Assembly (NCBI RefSeq): GCF_024170005.1
Contig: NZ_JALJXJ010000029.1
Coordinates: forward strand, 1 to 38,462
Direction: 5' to 3'
From: Azospirillum lipoferum
Lineage (GTDB): Bacteria > Pseudomonadota > Alphaproteobacteria > Azospirillales > Azospirillaceae
Length of the DNA: 38,462 nt
The notes under the pieces are model-generated. The model saw only the letters and a list, made by a program, of their open reading frames with translations, searched no databases and was not told the origin of the DNA. A program made the position numbers and the translations under genes. Positions 27,211-34,091 of the stretch are shown here, piece by piece. Within the stretch, counting starts at the first letter, position 1. The number at the start of each line of letters is the position of its first letter.

Positions 27211-27580
27211 GAACTTGTCCGCAGCGGGCGCGTCCTAGCCGGTGCTGGGCGGGATGCTACTTTAAGCTGAAGAGGGGTAGTGCGCCGGGTGGCCGGTCTG
27301 GTAGGGCTGTGGGCGTCATCAACAGCCATCAGAGCTCCATGCTATTGGGCACGGCCGTTCATCCCGCAAGCACCACACCGGCGTCCTGGGATGCGTTCTC
27401 GGACGTTGATGCCTTCGTGGACGAGGTTCTGACCGAGTTGGCGGCGATGGCGGCCGACGGCAGTCGCCCGACCCGTTCCGGGCCGAAGCTGGCGCTCACC
27501 GGAGCAGCGTTGCGCAAGGCGATCATGACGGTGTGGTGCGTGTGCTTCTGCGGCATGCAATGGCGGGCCATCGGCCAGCT
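27211..27580 (+). mobile_element. Truncated IS5-family element (5' end), related to the copy at 5944-6957
   Basis: The end begins GAACTTGTCCGCAGC, followed by leader sequence alignable to the reverse complement of the other copy (both carry ACTTTAAGCTGAA and GGTCTGGTAGGGCTGTGG). A transposase start (ATG 27339) follows: MLLGTAVHPASTTPASWDAFSD and on to FCGMQWRAIGQL at about 27580, where homology stops and IS3 sequence begins. About 80 codons of 287 remain, without catalytic residues. By eye the two copies are only about 80% identical, so they are relatives and not recent duplicates. Confidence 0.82.
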
Positions 27581-27981
27581 TGCAACTCGCGCGGTCGATC
27601 ATCGCGCGACGCTGGGCTCGACCTACTTGCCGAGCCTCCTGGACAAAAAATCGTTCTCGACCTTCAACTGGCCGATTTGCCGGTAGAGTTCGCCGACCTG
27701 CGCCTCGGCGGCCTTGTCCTCGCGATCGCTGCCGGTCTCGAACACGCCCGCGGCGCCGTCGAGCAATGCCTTCTTCCAGGCATGGATCTGACTGGGATGG
27801 ACGCCGAACTCGCCGGCCAATTCACCCACCGTGCGGTCGCCCTTGATGGCGGCCAATGCCACCTTCGCCTTGAACGCCGCGCTGTGCTTCTTGCGGGTCT
27901 GCTTCACGTACTGCTCCTGTGATTGCGCTACTTATAGGAGCAGGACCCTCGCTTCGCCACCTGTCTCAAATTCCGGGTCCA
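27581..27981 (-). mobile_element. IS3-family fragment (left end, complete orfA, start of orfB)
   Basis: Read leftward, the fragment begins near TGGACCCGGAATTTGAG (27981), carries a complete orfA (27623-27907) and a few codons of orfB (RRMIDRASCKL, about 27581-27615), then is cut by the truncated IS5 copy at 27580. On the other side it interrupts IS6 coding sequence at about 27982. An IS3 orfB C-terminal piece occurs separately at 31287-31462. Confidence 0.7.
27623..27907 (-). CDS. IS3-family transposase OrfA
   Basis: A complete 94-residue OrfA: an N-terminal HTH_Tnp_1 domain (KHSAAFKAKVALAAIKGDRTVGELAGEF as landmark; ALAAIKGDRTVGELAGEF is the helix-turn-helix region) followed by a leucine-zipper-like helix (VGELYRQIGQLKVENDFLSRRLGK) used for multimerisation. 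In IS3 elements the full transposase OrfAB is made by -1 frameshifting into orfB, which is missing here. OrfA alone has no transposase activity but could act in trans or repress related IS3 copies. Confidence 0.85.
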   Translation of the reverse strand: MKQTRKKHSAAFKAKVALAAIKGDRTVGELAGEFGVHPSQIHAWKKALLDGAAGVFETGSDREDKAAEAQVGELYRQIGQLKVENDFLSRRLGK

Positions 27982-28143
27982 CCTCACCCAGCGCCGGACC
28001 GCTTCATAGCTCACGTCCACACCGCGCTCCGCCAGAACCTCCTCGACATCGCGGTAGCTCAGCGTGAAGCGCAGATACAGCCGGACGGCGTGCTGAATGA
28101 CGGCCGGAGGGAACTGATGGCGGGCATACGAGATCGACGACAT
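27982..28143 (-). pseudogene. IS6-family transposase, N-terminal fragment
   Basis: From ATG 28143 leftward: MSSISYARHQFPPAVIQHAV, then a stretch with LSYRDVEEVLAERGVDVSYEAVRRWV, the helix-turn-helix end of IS6 transposases. After RRWV at about 27982 the reading passes into IS3 terminal sequence. The DDE core is missing. It is similar to, but distinct from, the IS6 relic at 30859. Confidence 0.8.
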
Positions 28144-28253
28144 CCGGCGAGGATACCGACATGACCAGCGGGCCACCACCGTTGCCGTGACAACGTCGAC
28201 CCGGGAGGTGAATGCAATTCTGCGGTCCTCAATTCCCCGCTCCGCCGGCAACC

Positions 28254-29339
28254 GGCATGTTGCAGCGAGGTGAGCGGGGCAAGAGATTACCCCAGCCCCG
28301 TTGGTGATCAAGCGACGCGGACGGAATTCGGGCGTCCGAGGTCGAGCATGCGGTTGAGGACCGCGACGCCGATGGCGACCTCGGTGGTCTGCGCCTGATC
28401 GGTATGGAAGCGCAGCGCCCCGCCGAGGACGCCCTTCCAGCGCGCCATTTGGCTCTCCACACCGGCGCGCTTGTTGTAGCTGCTGGCCCGCTGCCACGCC
28501 ATCCGACCCGCCTGCGCAATCATCTGGATGTGACGGTCGCGTTGGCTGGGAGCGGTCGCGGCCGTGTCGCTGAGCACGGCATCGCTGCGCGGTGGCGCCA
28601 CCACCGCGGCCTTGGGATGGCGCTCGTAGACGGATGCGTAGACGCCGCTCCGGTCATACGCGCCGTCCCCGGTCAGAGAGGCCACTGGTCCGGGGATCTG
28701 ATCAAGCAAGGGGCCGACCTGGGAGGCGTCATCGACGCCGCACTCGGTCAACGTGACCGCGACGATCCGGCTCGTACCGGCGTCCATCCCGATGTGCAGA
28801 GTGTGCCAGGACCGCCGCTTCCTGGTGCCGTGCTTCTCGATCAGCCATTCCCCCGGACCACACAGCTTCAGCCCGGTGCTGTCCACCAGCAGGTGGATAG
28901 GCCCGCCGCTCGAGCGCGGCACTGACGGCAGCGTCACCGTCCGGGCGCGACGGGCGATGGTGGAATGGTCGGGCACCGGCAGATCAAGCCCGAGCAGGTG
29001 GAGGATCGAGGCAAGCAGCCCCTCGGTCTGGCGCAGCGCCAGACGGAACACCGCCCTCAACATCAGGGCCGTGGTGATCGCCAGGTCCGAGTAGTGGGGC
29101 TGCCCACCCGGTGTGGTGCGGGGCGCCGCCTTCCACTGCTCGATCGCCTCGTCGCTCACCCAGACGGTAAGACTGCCGCGCTGACGCAAGGCCTCATCAT
29201 AAGCGGCCCAATTGGTCACGCGCCGCTTCGGTCGCGCGATGTGGTGTCGGCGGGCGGCGTTCGCTTTGTAGGGCACGGTCAGAAACCTAAACAGAGGCGG
29301 GGCCGCTGCCTACGACAGCGACCCCATCCGTGCAACAAC
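28254..29339 (-). mobile_element. Second IS5-type element, near complete
   Basis: The intact transposase gene (28308-29276) sits between candidate ends GGCATGTTGCAGCGAGG (28254-28270) and, read inward on the other strand, GTTGTTGCACGGATGGGG (29339-29322). These share only a short core (TGTTGCA followed by a purine-rich stretch), so the boundaries are approximate. No target duplication was established. Confidence 0.5.
28308..29276 (-). CDS. IS5-family transposase (DDE), second type
   Basis: A 322-residue full-length transposase unrelated in sequence to the one at 5961. The N-terminal region RRVTNWAAYDEALRQRGSLTVW and a helix-turn-helix-like DUF4372/IS903-type segment (ITTALMLRAVFRLALRQTEG) precede the catalytic core. 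The DDE residues are in LLVDSTGLKL, LTGDGAYDRSGVY and AGVESQMARW; the C-terminus is LDLGRPNSVRVA. No frameshift is visible, so it may be active. A decayed relative lies at 5619-5864. A small open frame at 29310-29492 (minus), just outside, is not recognised. Confidence 0.88.
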   Translation of the reverse strand: MPYKANAARRHHIARPKRRVTNWAAYDEALRQRGSLTVWVSDEAIEQWKAAPRTTPGGQPHYSDLAITTALMLRAVFRLALRQTEGLLASILHLLGLDLPVPDHSTIARRARTVTLPSVPRSSGGPIHLLVDSTGLKLCGPGEWLIEKHGTRKRRSWHTLHIGMDAGTSRIVAVTLTECGVDDASQVGPLLDQIPGPVASLTGDGAYDRSGVYASVYERHPKAAVVAPPRSDAVLSDTAATAPSQRDRHIQMIAQAGRMAWQRASSYNKRAGVESQMARWKGVLGGALRFHTDQAQTTEVAIGVAVLNRMLDLGRPNSVRVA

Positions 29340-29540
29340 CCGGCGGCCGCCGGACCCTGGCAGCGGCCTGATACGGGGGTCATCGAGGAGCAATACCAAG
29401 CCGCACAGGTGCAGGATCTCGGCGAGATCGCGCAGACTGAGCGTGGCGCCGGCGCGAGCCCTGTGATCGTTGAACACGGCGATGTCCTCCACTCCGGCTG
29501 CGGCTAAGGTTGGGCCCTTTCGTCGCGGGAGGAGTGCTCA

Positions 29541-30683
29541 TCAGCCCGTTGGCATGTCTGGCGGCTGTGTGGGGGGCCAGCGGAAGGTGAAGCTCGTATT
29601 CTTGCTCCCTCCGGGGTTCCTGACGAGCAGCCCGCGAGTGACGAGATCGTTGATGTCGCGCAGCGCAGTGTCCGCGGAACAGCCGCAGATGCTCGCCCAC
29701 TTCTTCGTTGTCAGGTTCCCCTCGAAGCCGTCGAGCAGCTTGGTCAGCACCTTACGCTGGCGCTCGGAGAAGGGTAGCCCGCCGTCCTGCGCCATCCAGA
29801 ACTTTGCCCTGGTGAAGACCCGGTCGGTGATGGCCTCAGCGGCGGCGATAGCGTTGGCGTAGCATTCGAGAAACCACAGCAACCAGTCGGTAATATCCAG
29901 GTCGCCCCTCTGGGCGGCCTCTAGAGCGGCGTAGTAGCGTCGTTTGTCCCGCTCGATGGCGCCCGACATGCTGTAGAAGCGCTGGCCACTTCGCTCCGCT
30001 TGGGCGATCGCCAGATCGGCGATGGCTCTGGCGATACGGCCGTTGCCATCGTCCATCGGATGGATCGTCACGAACCAGAGGTGGGCGAGGCCTGCCCGCA
30101 GCAGTGGATCGATCGACCGGGAGGCGTTGAACCACGCCAGGAACGCGGCTATCTCGCCAGGCACGCAACCGGCCGGCGGCGCCTCGAAGTGGACGACCGG
30201 CGCCGGCGAGAAGGTGCTGGAGACCACCTGCATGGGGCCATGGCGATCGGTTCGCCACCGCGCGACATCAATCCGGTCTTTCCCGCTGTAGCCGGTCGGA
30301 AACAGGGCTGCGTGCCAGCCGAAGATCCTCTCGTTGGTCAGCGGCGCCGCGTAGTTCTTGGCTGCGTCCAGGACGATCTCGACGACCCCCTCAACCTTCC
30401 GATCGGTGGGGCCGAGTCCGGCGTCAGGAATGCCGAGGCGGCGCGCGATGGAGGAGCGGATGCTGGACGGATTCAGAACCTCACCTTCAATCGCGCTGGT
30501 CTTCTCGACATCCTCGGTCAGCGCCACCAACTCGGCTTCAAGACGGCCATCGATGCCGATGTCGCGCATCTTGCCGAGAAACAGCCCCTGGCGATGCCGT
30601 GCGTCGGCCAGAGGGGAGAGCAGAGCGCCGGCGTTCCAGCTGAAGCTCGGCCAGTCCTCTCGCTGCCAAATGTAGGTCGCCAT
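29541..30683 (-). CDS. Fic-domain protein (DUF4172-Fic-winged helix), probable AMP transferase with built-in inhibition
   Basis: A 380-residue protein. The N-terminal DUF4172 region (about 1-85) contains the inhibitory helix motif TSAIEG (62-67, matching [S/T]xxxE[G/N]), whose E66 would block ATP, making this a class-II Fic. The catalytic motif HPMDDGNGR spans 208-216 and is complete (His base, Gly-Asn-Gly-Arg phosphate loop). Residues about 320-365 look like a winged helix (WASICGCSADTALRDINDLVTRGLL). Fic proteins transfer AMP from ATP to a target protein. The gene stands alone among IS fragments and starts directly next to a repeated operator array, so autoregulation through its own winged helix is possible (inference). 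Confidence 0.92.
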   Translation of the reverse strand: MATYIWQREDWPSFSWNAGALLSPLADARHRQGLFLGKMRDIGIDGRLEAELVALTEDVEKTSAIEGEVLNPSSIRSSIARRLGIPDAGLGPTDRKVEGVVEIVLDAAKNYAAPLTNERIFGWHAALFPTGYSGKDRIDVARWRTDRHGPMQVVSSTFSPAPVVHFEAPPAGCVPGEIAAFLAWFNASRSIDPLLRAGLAHLWFVTIHPMDDGNGRIARAIADLAIAQAERSGQRFYSMSGAIERDKRRYYAALEAAQRGDLDITDWLLWFLECYANAIAAAEAITDRVFTRAKFWMAQDGGLPFSERQRKVLTKLLDGFEGNLTTKKWASICGCSADTALRDINDLVTRGLLVRNPGGSKNTSFTFRWPPTQPPDMPTG

Positions 30684-30691
30684 GGTTCACG

Positions 30692-30787
30692 TTCTCCGCA
30701 TTCCCTGCGGCGAGTGTAGGCAGATTCGCCGCAAGGCTCAAATAATTCGCCGCACACTCTGCGGGGAATTGCTGTGGGTTCTCCGCA
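30692..30787 (-). promoter_or_regulatory. fic promoter embedded in an array of CCGCA operator half-sites
   Basis: Four copies of TTCnCCGCA start at 30692, 30725, 30746 and 30779 (spacings 33, 21, 33 bp). Two inverted halves, TGCGGCGAG (30706-30714) and TGCGGGGAA (30760-30768), make 23-bp palindromes with 5-bp spacers at 30692-30714 and 30746-30768. On the minus strand a sigma-70-like promoter TTGAGC (30741-30736), 17-bp spacer, TACACT (30718-30713) lies among them. The whole unit repeats with a 54-bp period. A DNA-binding repressor acting on fic is expected. Confidence 0.7.
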
Positions 30788-30788
30788 A

Positions 30789-31285
30789 GGTTCCGTCAGC
30801 TCTCGCGCCGGTATTGTCAGGTTGGCGTGGGCCGCTCCGGCGTGGCAGGTTGGCGAGCATGAGCACGGCGTCCAATCCCTATCGCGGTTTCCGCTTTCCG
30901 GCCGAGATCATCAGCGAAGCGGCGTGGCTGTACCACTGCTTCAGCTTGAGCCTGCGGGAAGTCGAACTGATCCTGGCGGCGCGAGGCATCGAGGTCAGCT
31001 ACGAGACCATACGGGAATGGGGCCTCCGGTTCGGGCGTGACTTCGCCAACACCCTCAGGCGTCGCCGGCCCAGACCGGGTGACAGACGAGGTGTTCATCC
31101 GCATCCGCGGCAAGCAGCACTACCTGTGGCGCGTCATCGACCAGAACGGCGTGGTGCTGGACATCCTGATCCAGAGCCGGCGCAACACGAAGGCAGCCAA
31201 GCGCTTCTTTCGCAAACTGCTGAAAGGGCTACGCTACGCCCCACGTGTCGTCTTGACCGATAAGCTGAAATCCTACGCGGCGGTG
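30789..31285 (+). pseudogene. IS6-family transposase, frameshifted and truncated
   Basis: It starts with a partial IS6-type end GGTTCCGT (30789-30796). The frame from ATG 30859 reads FRFPAEIISEAAWLYHCF, later VSYETIREWGLRFG, to RRRPRPGD; then the frame shifts near 31085 (about 10 bp and the expected WHLDE block are missing) and continues DEVFIRIRGKQHYLWRVID to VVLTDKLKSYAAV. At about 31286 the IS6 sequence stops and IS3 coding sequence begins. The catalytic Glu region is absent, so it is inactive. Confidence 0.82.
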
Positions 31286-31286
31286 A

Positions 31287-31462
31287 AAAGGTCGAGTCGG
31301 TTCACCGTACTCGATTCGAACCCCGCGACCAAGCGCGCCGGGAGGTGTTCGCCTACATCGAAACCTACTACAATCGCCAACGCGCCGATCGGATACATCA
31401 CCCCTGAACAGGCCGAGCTACAATCCGCGTGAACCCGTGTCCACCGAACCGGGGCAAGATCA
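31287..31462 (+). pseudogene. IS3-family OrfB, C-terminal fragment and right end
   Basis: From 31287 one frame reads KVESVHRTRFEPRDQARREV and on through FAYIETYYNRQRAD, then shifts to the frame ending PIGYITPEQAELQSA at 31432. Both are classic blocks of the IS3 integrase core C-terminus (the catalytic Glu lies further upstream and is missing). The following TGTCCACCGAACCGGGGC and AAGATCA look like the IS3 right terminal repeat. The sigma-54 activator gene begins 34 bp further on, so this insertion may have replaced the regulator's original promoter. Confidence 0.72.
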
Positions 31463-31495
31463 TCCCTTGTATTTCCCCCTGTAACGGATTCGCCC

Positions 31496-33466
31496 ATGAC
31501 GGCACGATACGCCTTCTCGGACACACCCCGTGACCGTTTCCTGAGGGGCGAGGAGCTGCCGCCTGGGTGTTTGGACGAGGCGGTGCTGTCTTCCTGGCGG
31601 CGCCTGCGCGACCAGGTGCCGGAAGAGGCTGCCCGTCCGGTGCCGAGGGAGCGGCTTTCGGCAAATTGGCTGCTGGGTGGCATAGCGGCCACCGGCGCGC
31701 TGATCCTCGGCTCGATCCGTCTGATCCTGGGCCGCGATCATCCCGTCGCCATCGTCCTGGTCGACAGCGACTTGATCATCCACAGCGTCGCCGGAGACCG
31801 TTCCTTCGTCGAACGGCTGGATGCGGCCGGCTTGGGCGAGGGCCGGTCGGCGGTGGAGGATGCCCTCGGCACCAATGCCATCGATTTGTGCCTGCGGGAA
31901 CGGCGCCCGATGGTCACATCCAGCTGGCACCATGTCAGCGTCGACCTGACAGATACCACGATCGCCGCCGCCCCCCTCTTCGGCTTGAACACCGCCTTGC
32001 ACGGCGCCATGGCGCTGGTGTCGGACGCATCGGTTGGAACCGATACGTTGAGCGGCCTTGCCCTGTTGTGCGCCGAAAGCACCAGCGCCCAGATGGGTGC
32101 GGTCGAGACCAGTGGAAATCTCGACCGCATGCTGGTCGAGCAGCGGGCCATCATTGACAGCATCTCCGATGGATTGCTGGTGGTGGACGAGGATGGCCGG
32201 GTCCGCCACATGAATGCGCCGGCCGGCCGTATTCTAACCCTGAACCCGGAGCAGAGCGTCGGCCGCCGCTTTGCCGAACTGCTCGATTTCGAGCCAATCA
32301 TCGCGCCGATCTTCCGCACCGGCATCGGCTATTACGACCGGGAACTGATCATCGATTCCGGCCGGCGCCACCTGCACCTGATCGACACCGCCATTCCCAT
32401 CAAGGACGCACAGGGCAAGGTCCAATCGGTCGTCAACACCTTCCGGGAGTTCAACCGCGCCAAGCGGATCGCGCAGCAGATCGCCGGCAGTCCGGTGCGC
32501 TACACCTTCGACGACATCATCGGCACGTCGGATTGCCTGCGCCAGGCCATTGGCGATGCCCGCAAGGCGGCGCTCGGCACCGCGAACATCCTGCTGAATG
32601 GGCCGAGCGGCAGCGGCAAGGAGGTCTTCGCCCAGGCCATCCATGCCCATGGCGACCGCCGCGACGCCCCCTTCATCGCCGTCAATTGCGCAGCCCTGCC
32701 GCGCGAGCTGATCGAAAGCGAGTTGTTCGGTTACGTCGCCGGCAGCTTCACCGGGGCGCAGAAGGGTGGGCGACCGGGCAAGTTCGAAATGGCTTCCGGA
32801 GGAACGATCTTCCTCGACGAGATCACGGAGATGCCGCTCGACCTCCAGGCCAAGCTGCTGCGCGTCCTCCAGGAACGCGAGGTCACCCGGATCGGCGCCC
32901 TCCGGCCCATCCCGGTCGATGTCCGGGTCATCGCCGCGTCCAATCGGAATCTGAAAGATGCCATTGCCCGGCGGGAGTTCCGCGACGACCTGTATTACCG
33001 CCTGCACGTCGTCTCGATCGCCATCCCGGCCCTGAAGGACCGCAGAAGCGACATCCCGATGCTGGCAACCCACTTCCTACGCAAATACGCCGCCAACGCC
33101 GGTAAGCCGATCTTCACCATCGCCGAGCCCGCCCTGCGGTCGATGGCCGAGTACGACTGGCCGGGCAATGTCCGTGAACTCGAAAACACCTTGGAGCGCC
33201 TCGTCGTGCTGTCCGACGGCACGGAAATTCAATGTTTCGACCCACCCGGCGATGCAAGGCCGCCGACACCGCGTCCGGCCATGCCGCTGGCCCTGAAATC
33301 GCTGCGCGAACATGAACGCGACGTCATCGCCGCCACGCTGGTCCATGTGGACCACAACGTGACCAAAGCGGCGGAAATCCTCGGCATCGCCCGGCCGACG
33401 CTTTACAGCAAAATCCGCGATTACGGGATCGCCTTGCAGCGGGCCGGAGAGAGCAAGCCGTCTTGA
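31496..33466 (+). CDS. Sigma-54-dependent transcriptional activator (AcoR/DhaR-like)
   Basis: A 656-residue enhancer-binding protein. It has a GAF-type sensor (about 70-205; LGTNAIDLCLRERRP), a PAS domain (about 210-325; IIDSISDGLLVVDEDG), an AAA+ domain (about 335-570) with Walker A GPSGSGKE, ESELFGY, the sigma-54-contact loop as GSFTGA, Walker B GGTIFLDE and the R-finger region, and a Fis-type helix-turn-helix (about 615-650; NVTKAAEILGIARPTLYSKI). The loop is normally GAFTGA; Ser at position 2 is a noted variant. It lies upstream of, and in line with, an operon preceded by a strong -24/-12 promoter, which it very likely activates. Its signal is probably a carboxylic acid or ketone, as in AcoR (inference). 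Confidence 0.92.
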   Translation: MTARYAFSDTPRDRFLRGEELPPGCLDEAVLSSWRRLRDQVPEEAARPVPRERLSANWLLGGIAATGALILGSIRLILGRDHPVAIVLVDSDLIIHSVAGDRSFVERLDAAGLGEGRSAVEDALGTNAIDLCLRERRPMVTSSWHHVSVDLTDTTIAAAPLFGLNTALHGAMALVSDASVGTDTLSGLALLCAESTSAQMGAVETSGNLDRMLVEQRAIIDSISDGLLVVDEDGRVRHMNAPAGRILTLNPEQSVGRRFAELLDFEPIIAPIFRTGIGYYDRELIIDSGRRHLHLIDTAIPIKDAQGKVQSVVNTFREFNRAKRIAQQIAGSPVRYTFDDIIGTSDCLRQAIGDARKAALGTANILLNGPSGSGKEVFAQAIHAHGDRRDAPFIAVNCAALPRELIESELFGYVAGSFTGAQKGGRPGKFEMASGGTIFLDEITEMPLDLQAKLLRVLQEREVTRIGALRPIPVDVRVIAASNRNLKDAIARREFRDDLYYRLHVVSIAIPALKDRRSDIPMLATHFLRKYAANAGKPIFTIAEPALRSMAEYDWPGNVRELENTLERLVVLSDGTEIQCFDPPGDARPPTPRPAMPLALKSLREHERDVIAATLVHVDHNVTKAAEILGIARPTLYSKIRDYGIALQRAGESKPS

Positions 33467-33471
33467 TTTTG

Positions 33472-33496
33472 AACGATCGTAAATTTTTTTATCGTT
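33472..33496. promoter_or_regulatory. AT-rich inverted repeat, candidate enhancer site
   Basis: AACGAT (33472-33477) and ATCGTT (33491-33496) are inverted, 13 bp apart, in an unusually AT-rich 50-bp stretch that begins right after the activator stop and lies about 120-145 bp upstream of the -24 box. This is the right distance for an upstream activating sequence. A weak terminator of the activator gene is the alternative, since T-runs are present. Confidence 0.4.
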
Positions 33497-33615
33497 TTAT
33501 TTTTTAACATCCGCCTTGGAGGTCACGGCCTGCGAAGTCGGCATTCTCTCCCGGCAGCAGACTAACCGACGGATTTCGTTCGATGTTCTGCCTCCTGCGC
33601 CGGTCCGGCGAAGGT

Positions 33616-33631
33616 TGGCACGGCCGTTGCA
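33616..33631 (+). promoter_or_regulatory. Sigma-54 (-24/-12) promoter
   Basis: TGGCACGGCCGTTGCA matches the sigma-54 consensus TGGCACG-N4-TTGCW at every conserved base; the -24 GG is at 33617-33618 and the -12 GC at 33629-33630. Transcription should start near 33642, about 27 bp before the thioesterase ATG (33669), leaving room for the ribosome-binding site AGGAGA at 33656-33661. The adjacent activator gene makes its control highly likely. Confidence 0.93.
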
Positions 33632-33668
33632 TAGTGACGGGTGAGCCCCTGAACAGGAGACAGCCCGT

Positions 33669-34091
33669 ATGATCATCCCCCTGGATCCGGAGCGCGTCGA
33701 AACGGTGCAGCTCGTCGTCGACGCGTCGATGACGGCTGCCACCTTCGCCCGCGAGCCCAACGAACGCTACCCGCAGGTCCTCGCCACGCCGGTGATGATC
33801 GCCGAGATGGAGCGCGCCTGCGCCGCCCTGCTGCGCCCCGTGCTCCAGCCTGGAGAGCTGTCTGTCGGAGCCAGGCTGGAGGTGTCGCACGTCGCACCGA
33901 CGCCGGTCGGTGGTCAGGTGAGGACCAGTGCCCGCTTCACCGGCCGCGAGGGCGCTCTCTACTGGTTCAACGTCTGGTCGGAAGACGCCGGCGGCAAGAT
34001 CGGCCAGGGCCGGCACGCACGCGCCATCCTGCCGCAATCCGCCATCGAATCCCGTGCCGAATCCCGTGCCGCCGCGCGCTCCGGTTCATGA
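33669..34091 (+). CDS. FlK-like hotdog thioesterase (fluoroacetyl-CoA thioesterase family)
   Basis: A 140-residue hotdog protein. The pattern ATPVMIAEMERA (39-50) and LEVSHVAPTP (70-79) reproduces the FlK active site: T40, E48 and H74 have exactly the spacing of FlK Thr42, Glu50 and His76. The family hydrolyses acyl-CoA thioesters and includes many enzymes that do not act on fluoroacetyl-CoA. It is first in a sigma-54 operon and overlaps the CoA ligase gene by 4 nt. A role in recycling CoA from a dead-end or inhibitory thioester formed by the ligase is plausible (inference). Confidence 0.85.
   Translation: MIIPLDPERVETVQLVVDASMTAATFAREPNERYPQVLATPVMIAEMERACAALLRPVLQPGELSVGARLEVSHVAPTPVGGQVRTSARFTGREGALYWFNVWSEDAGGKIGQGRHARAILPQSAIESRAESRAAARSGS

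Noticed and set aside
29310..29492. Small minus-strand open frame of 60 codons next to the second IS5-type element
   Set aside because: It reads IAVFNDHRARAGATLSLRDL with no recognised family, overlaps the presumed IS end and lacks a clear ribosome-binding site; not supported as a gene.
30692..30787. CRISPR-like short repeats
   Set aside because: The repeats are 9 bp, partly inverted and spaced at helical intervals around a promoter, with no spacers of constant length and no cas genes; this is an operator array.
33472..33520. Rho-independent terminator after the sigma-54 activator
   Set aside because: T-runs are present, but the stem is only 6 bp, AT-rich and has a 13-nt loop; a regulatory site is at least as likely, so I did not call a terminator.
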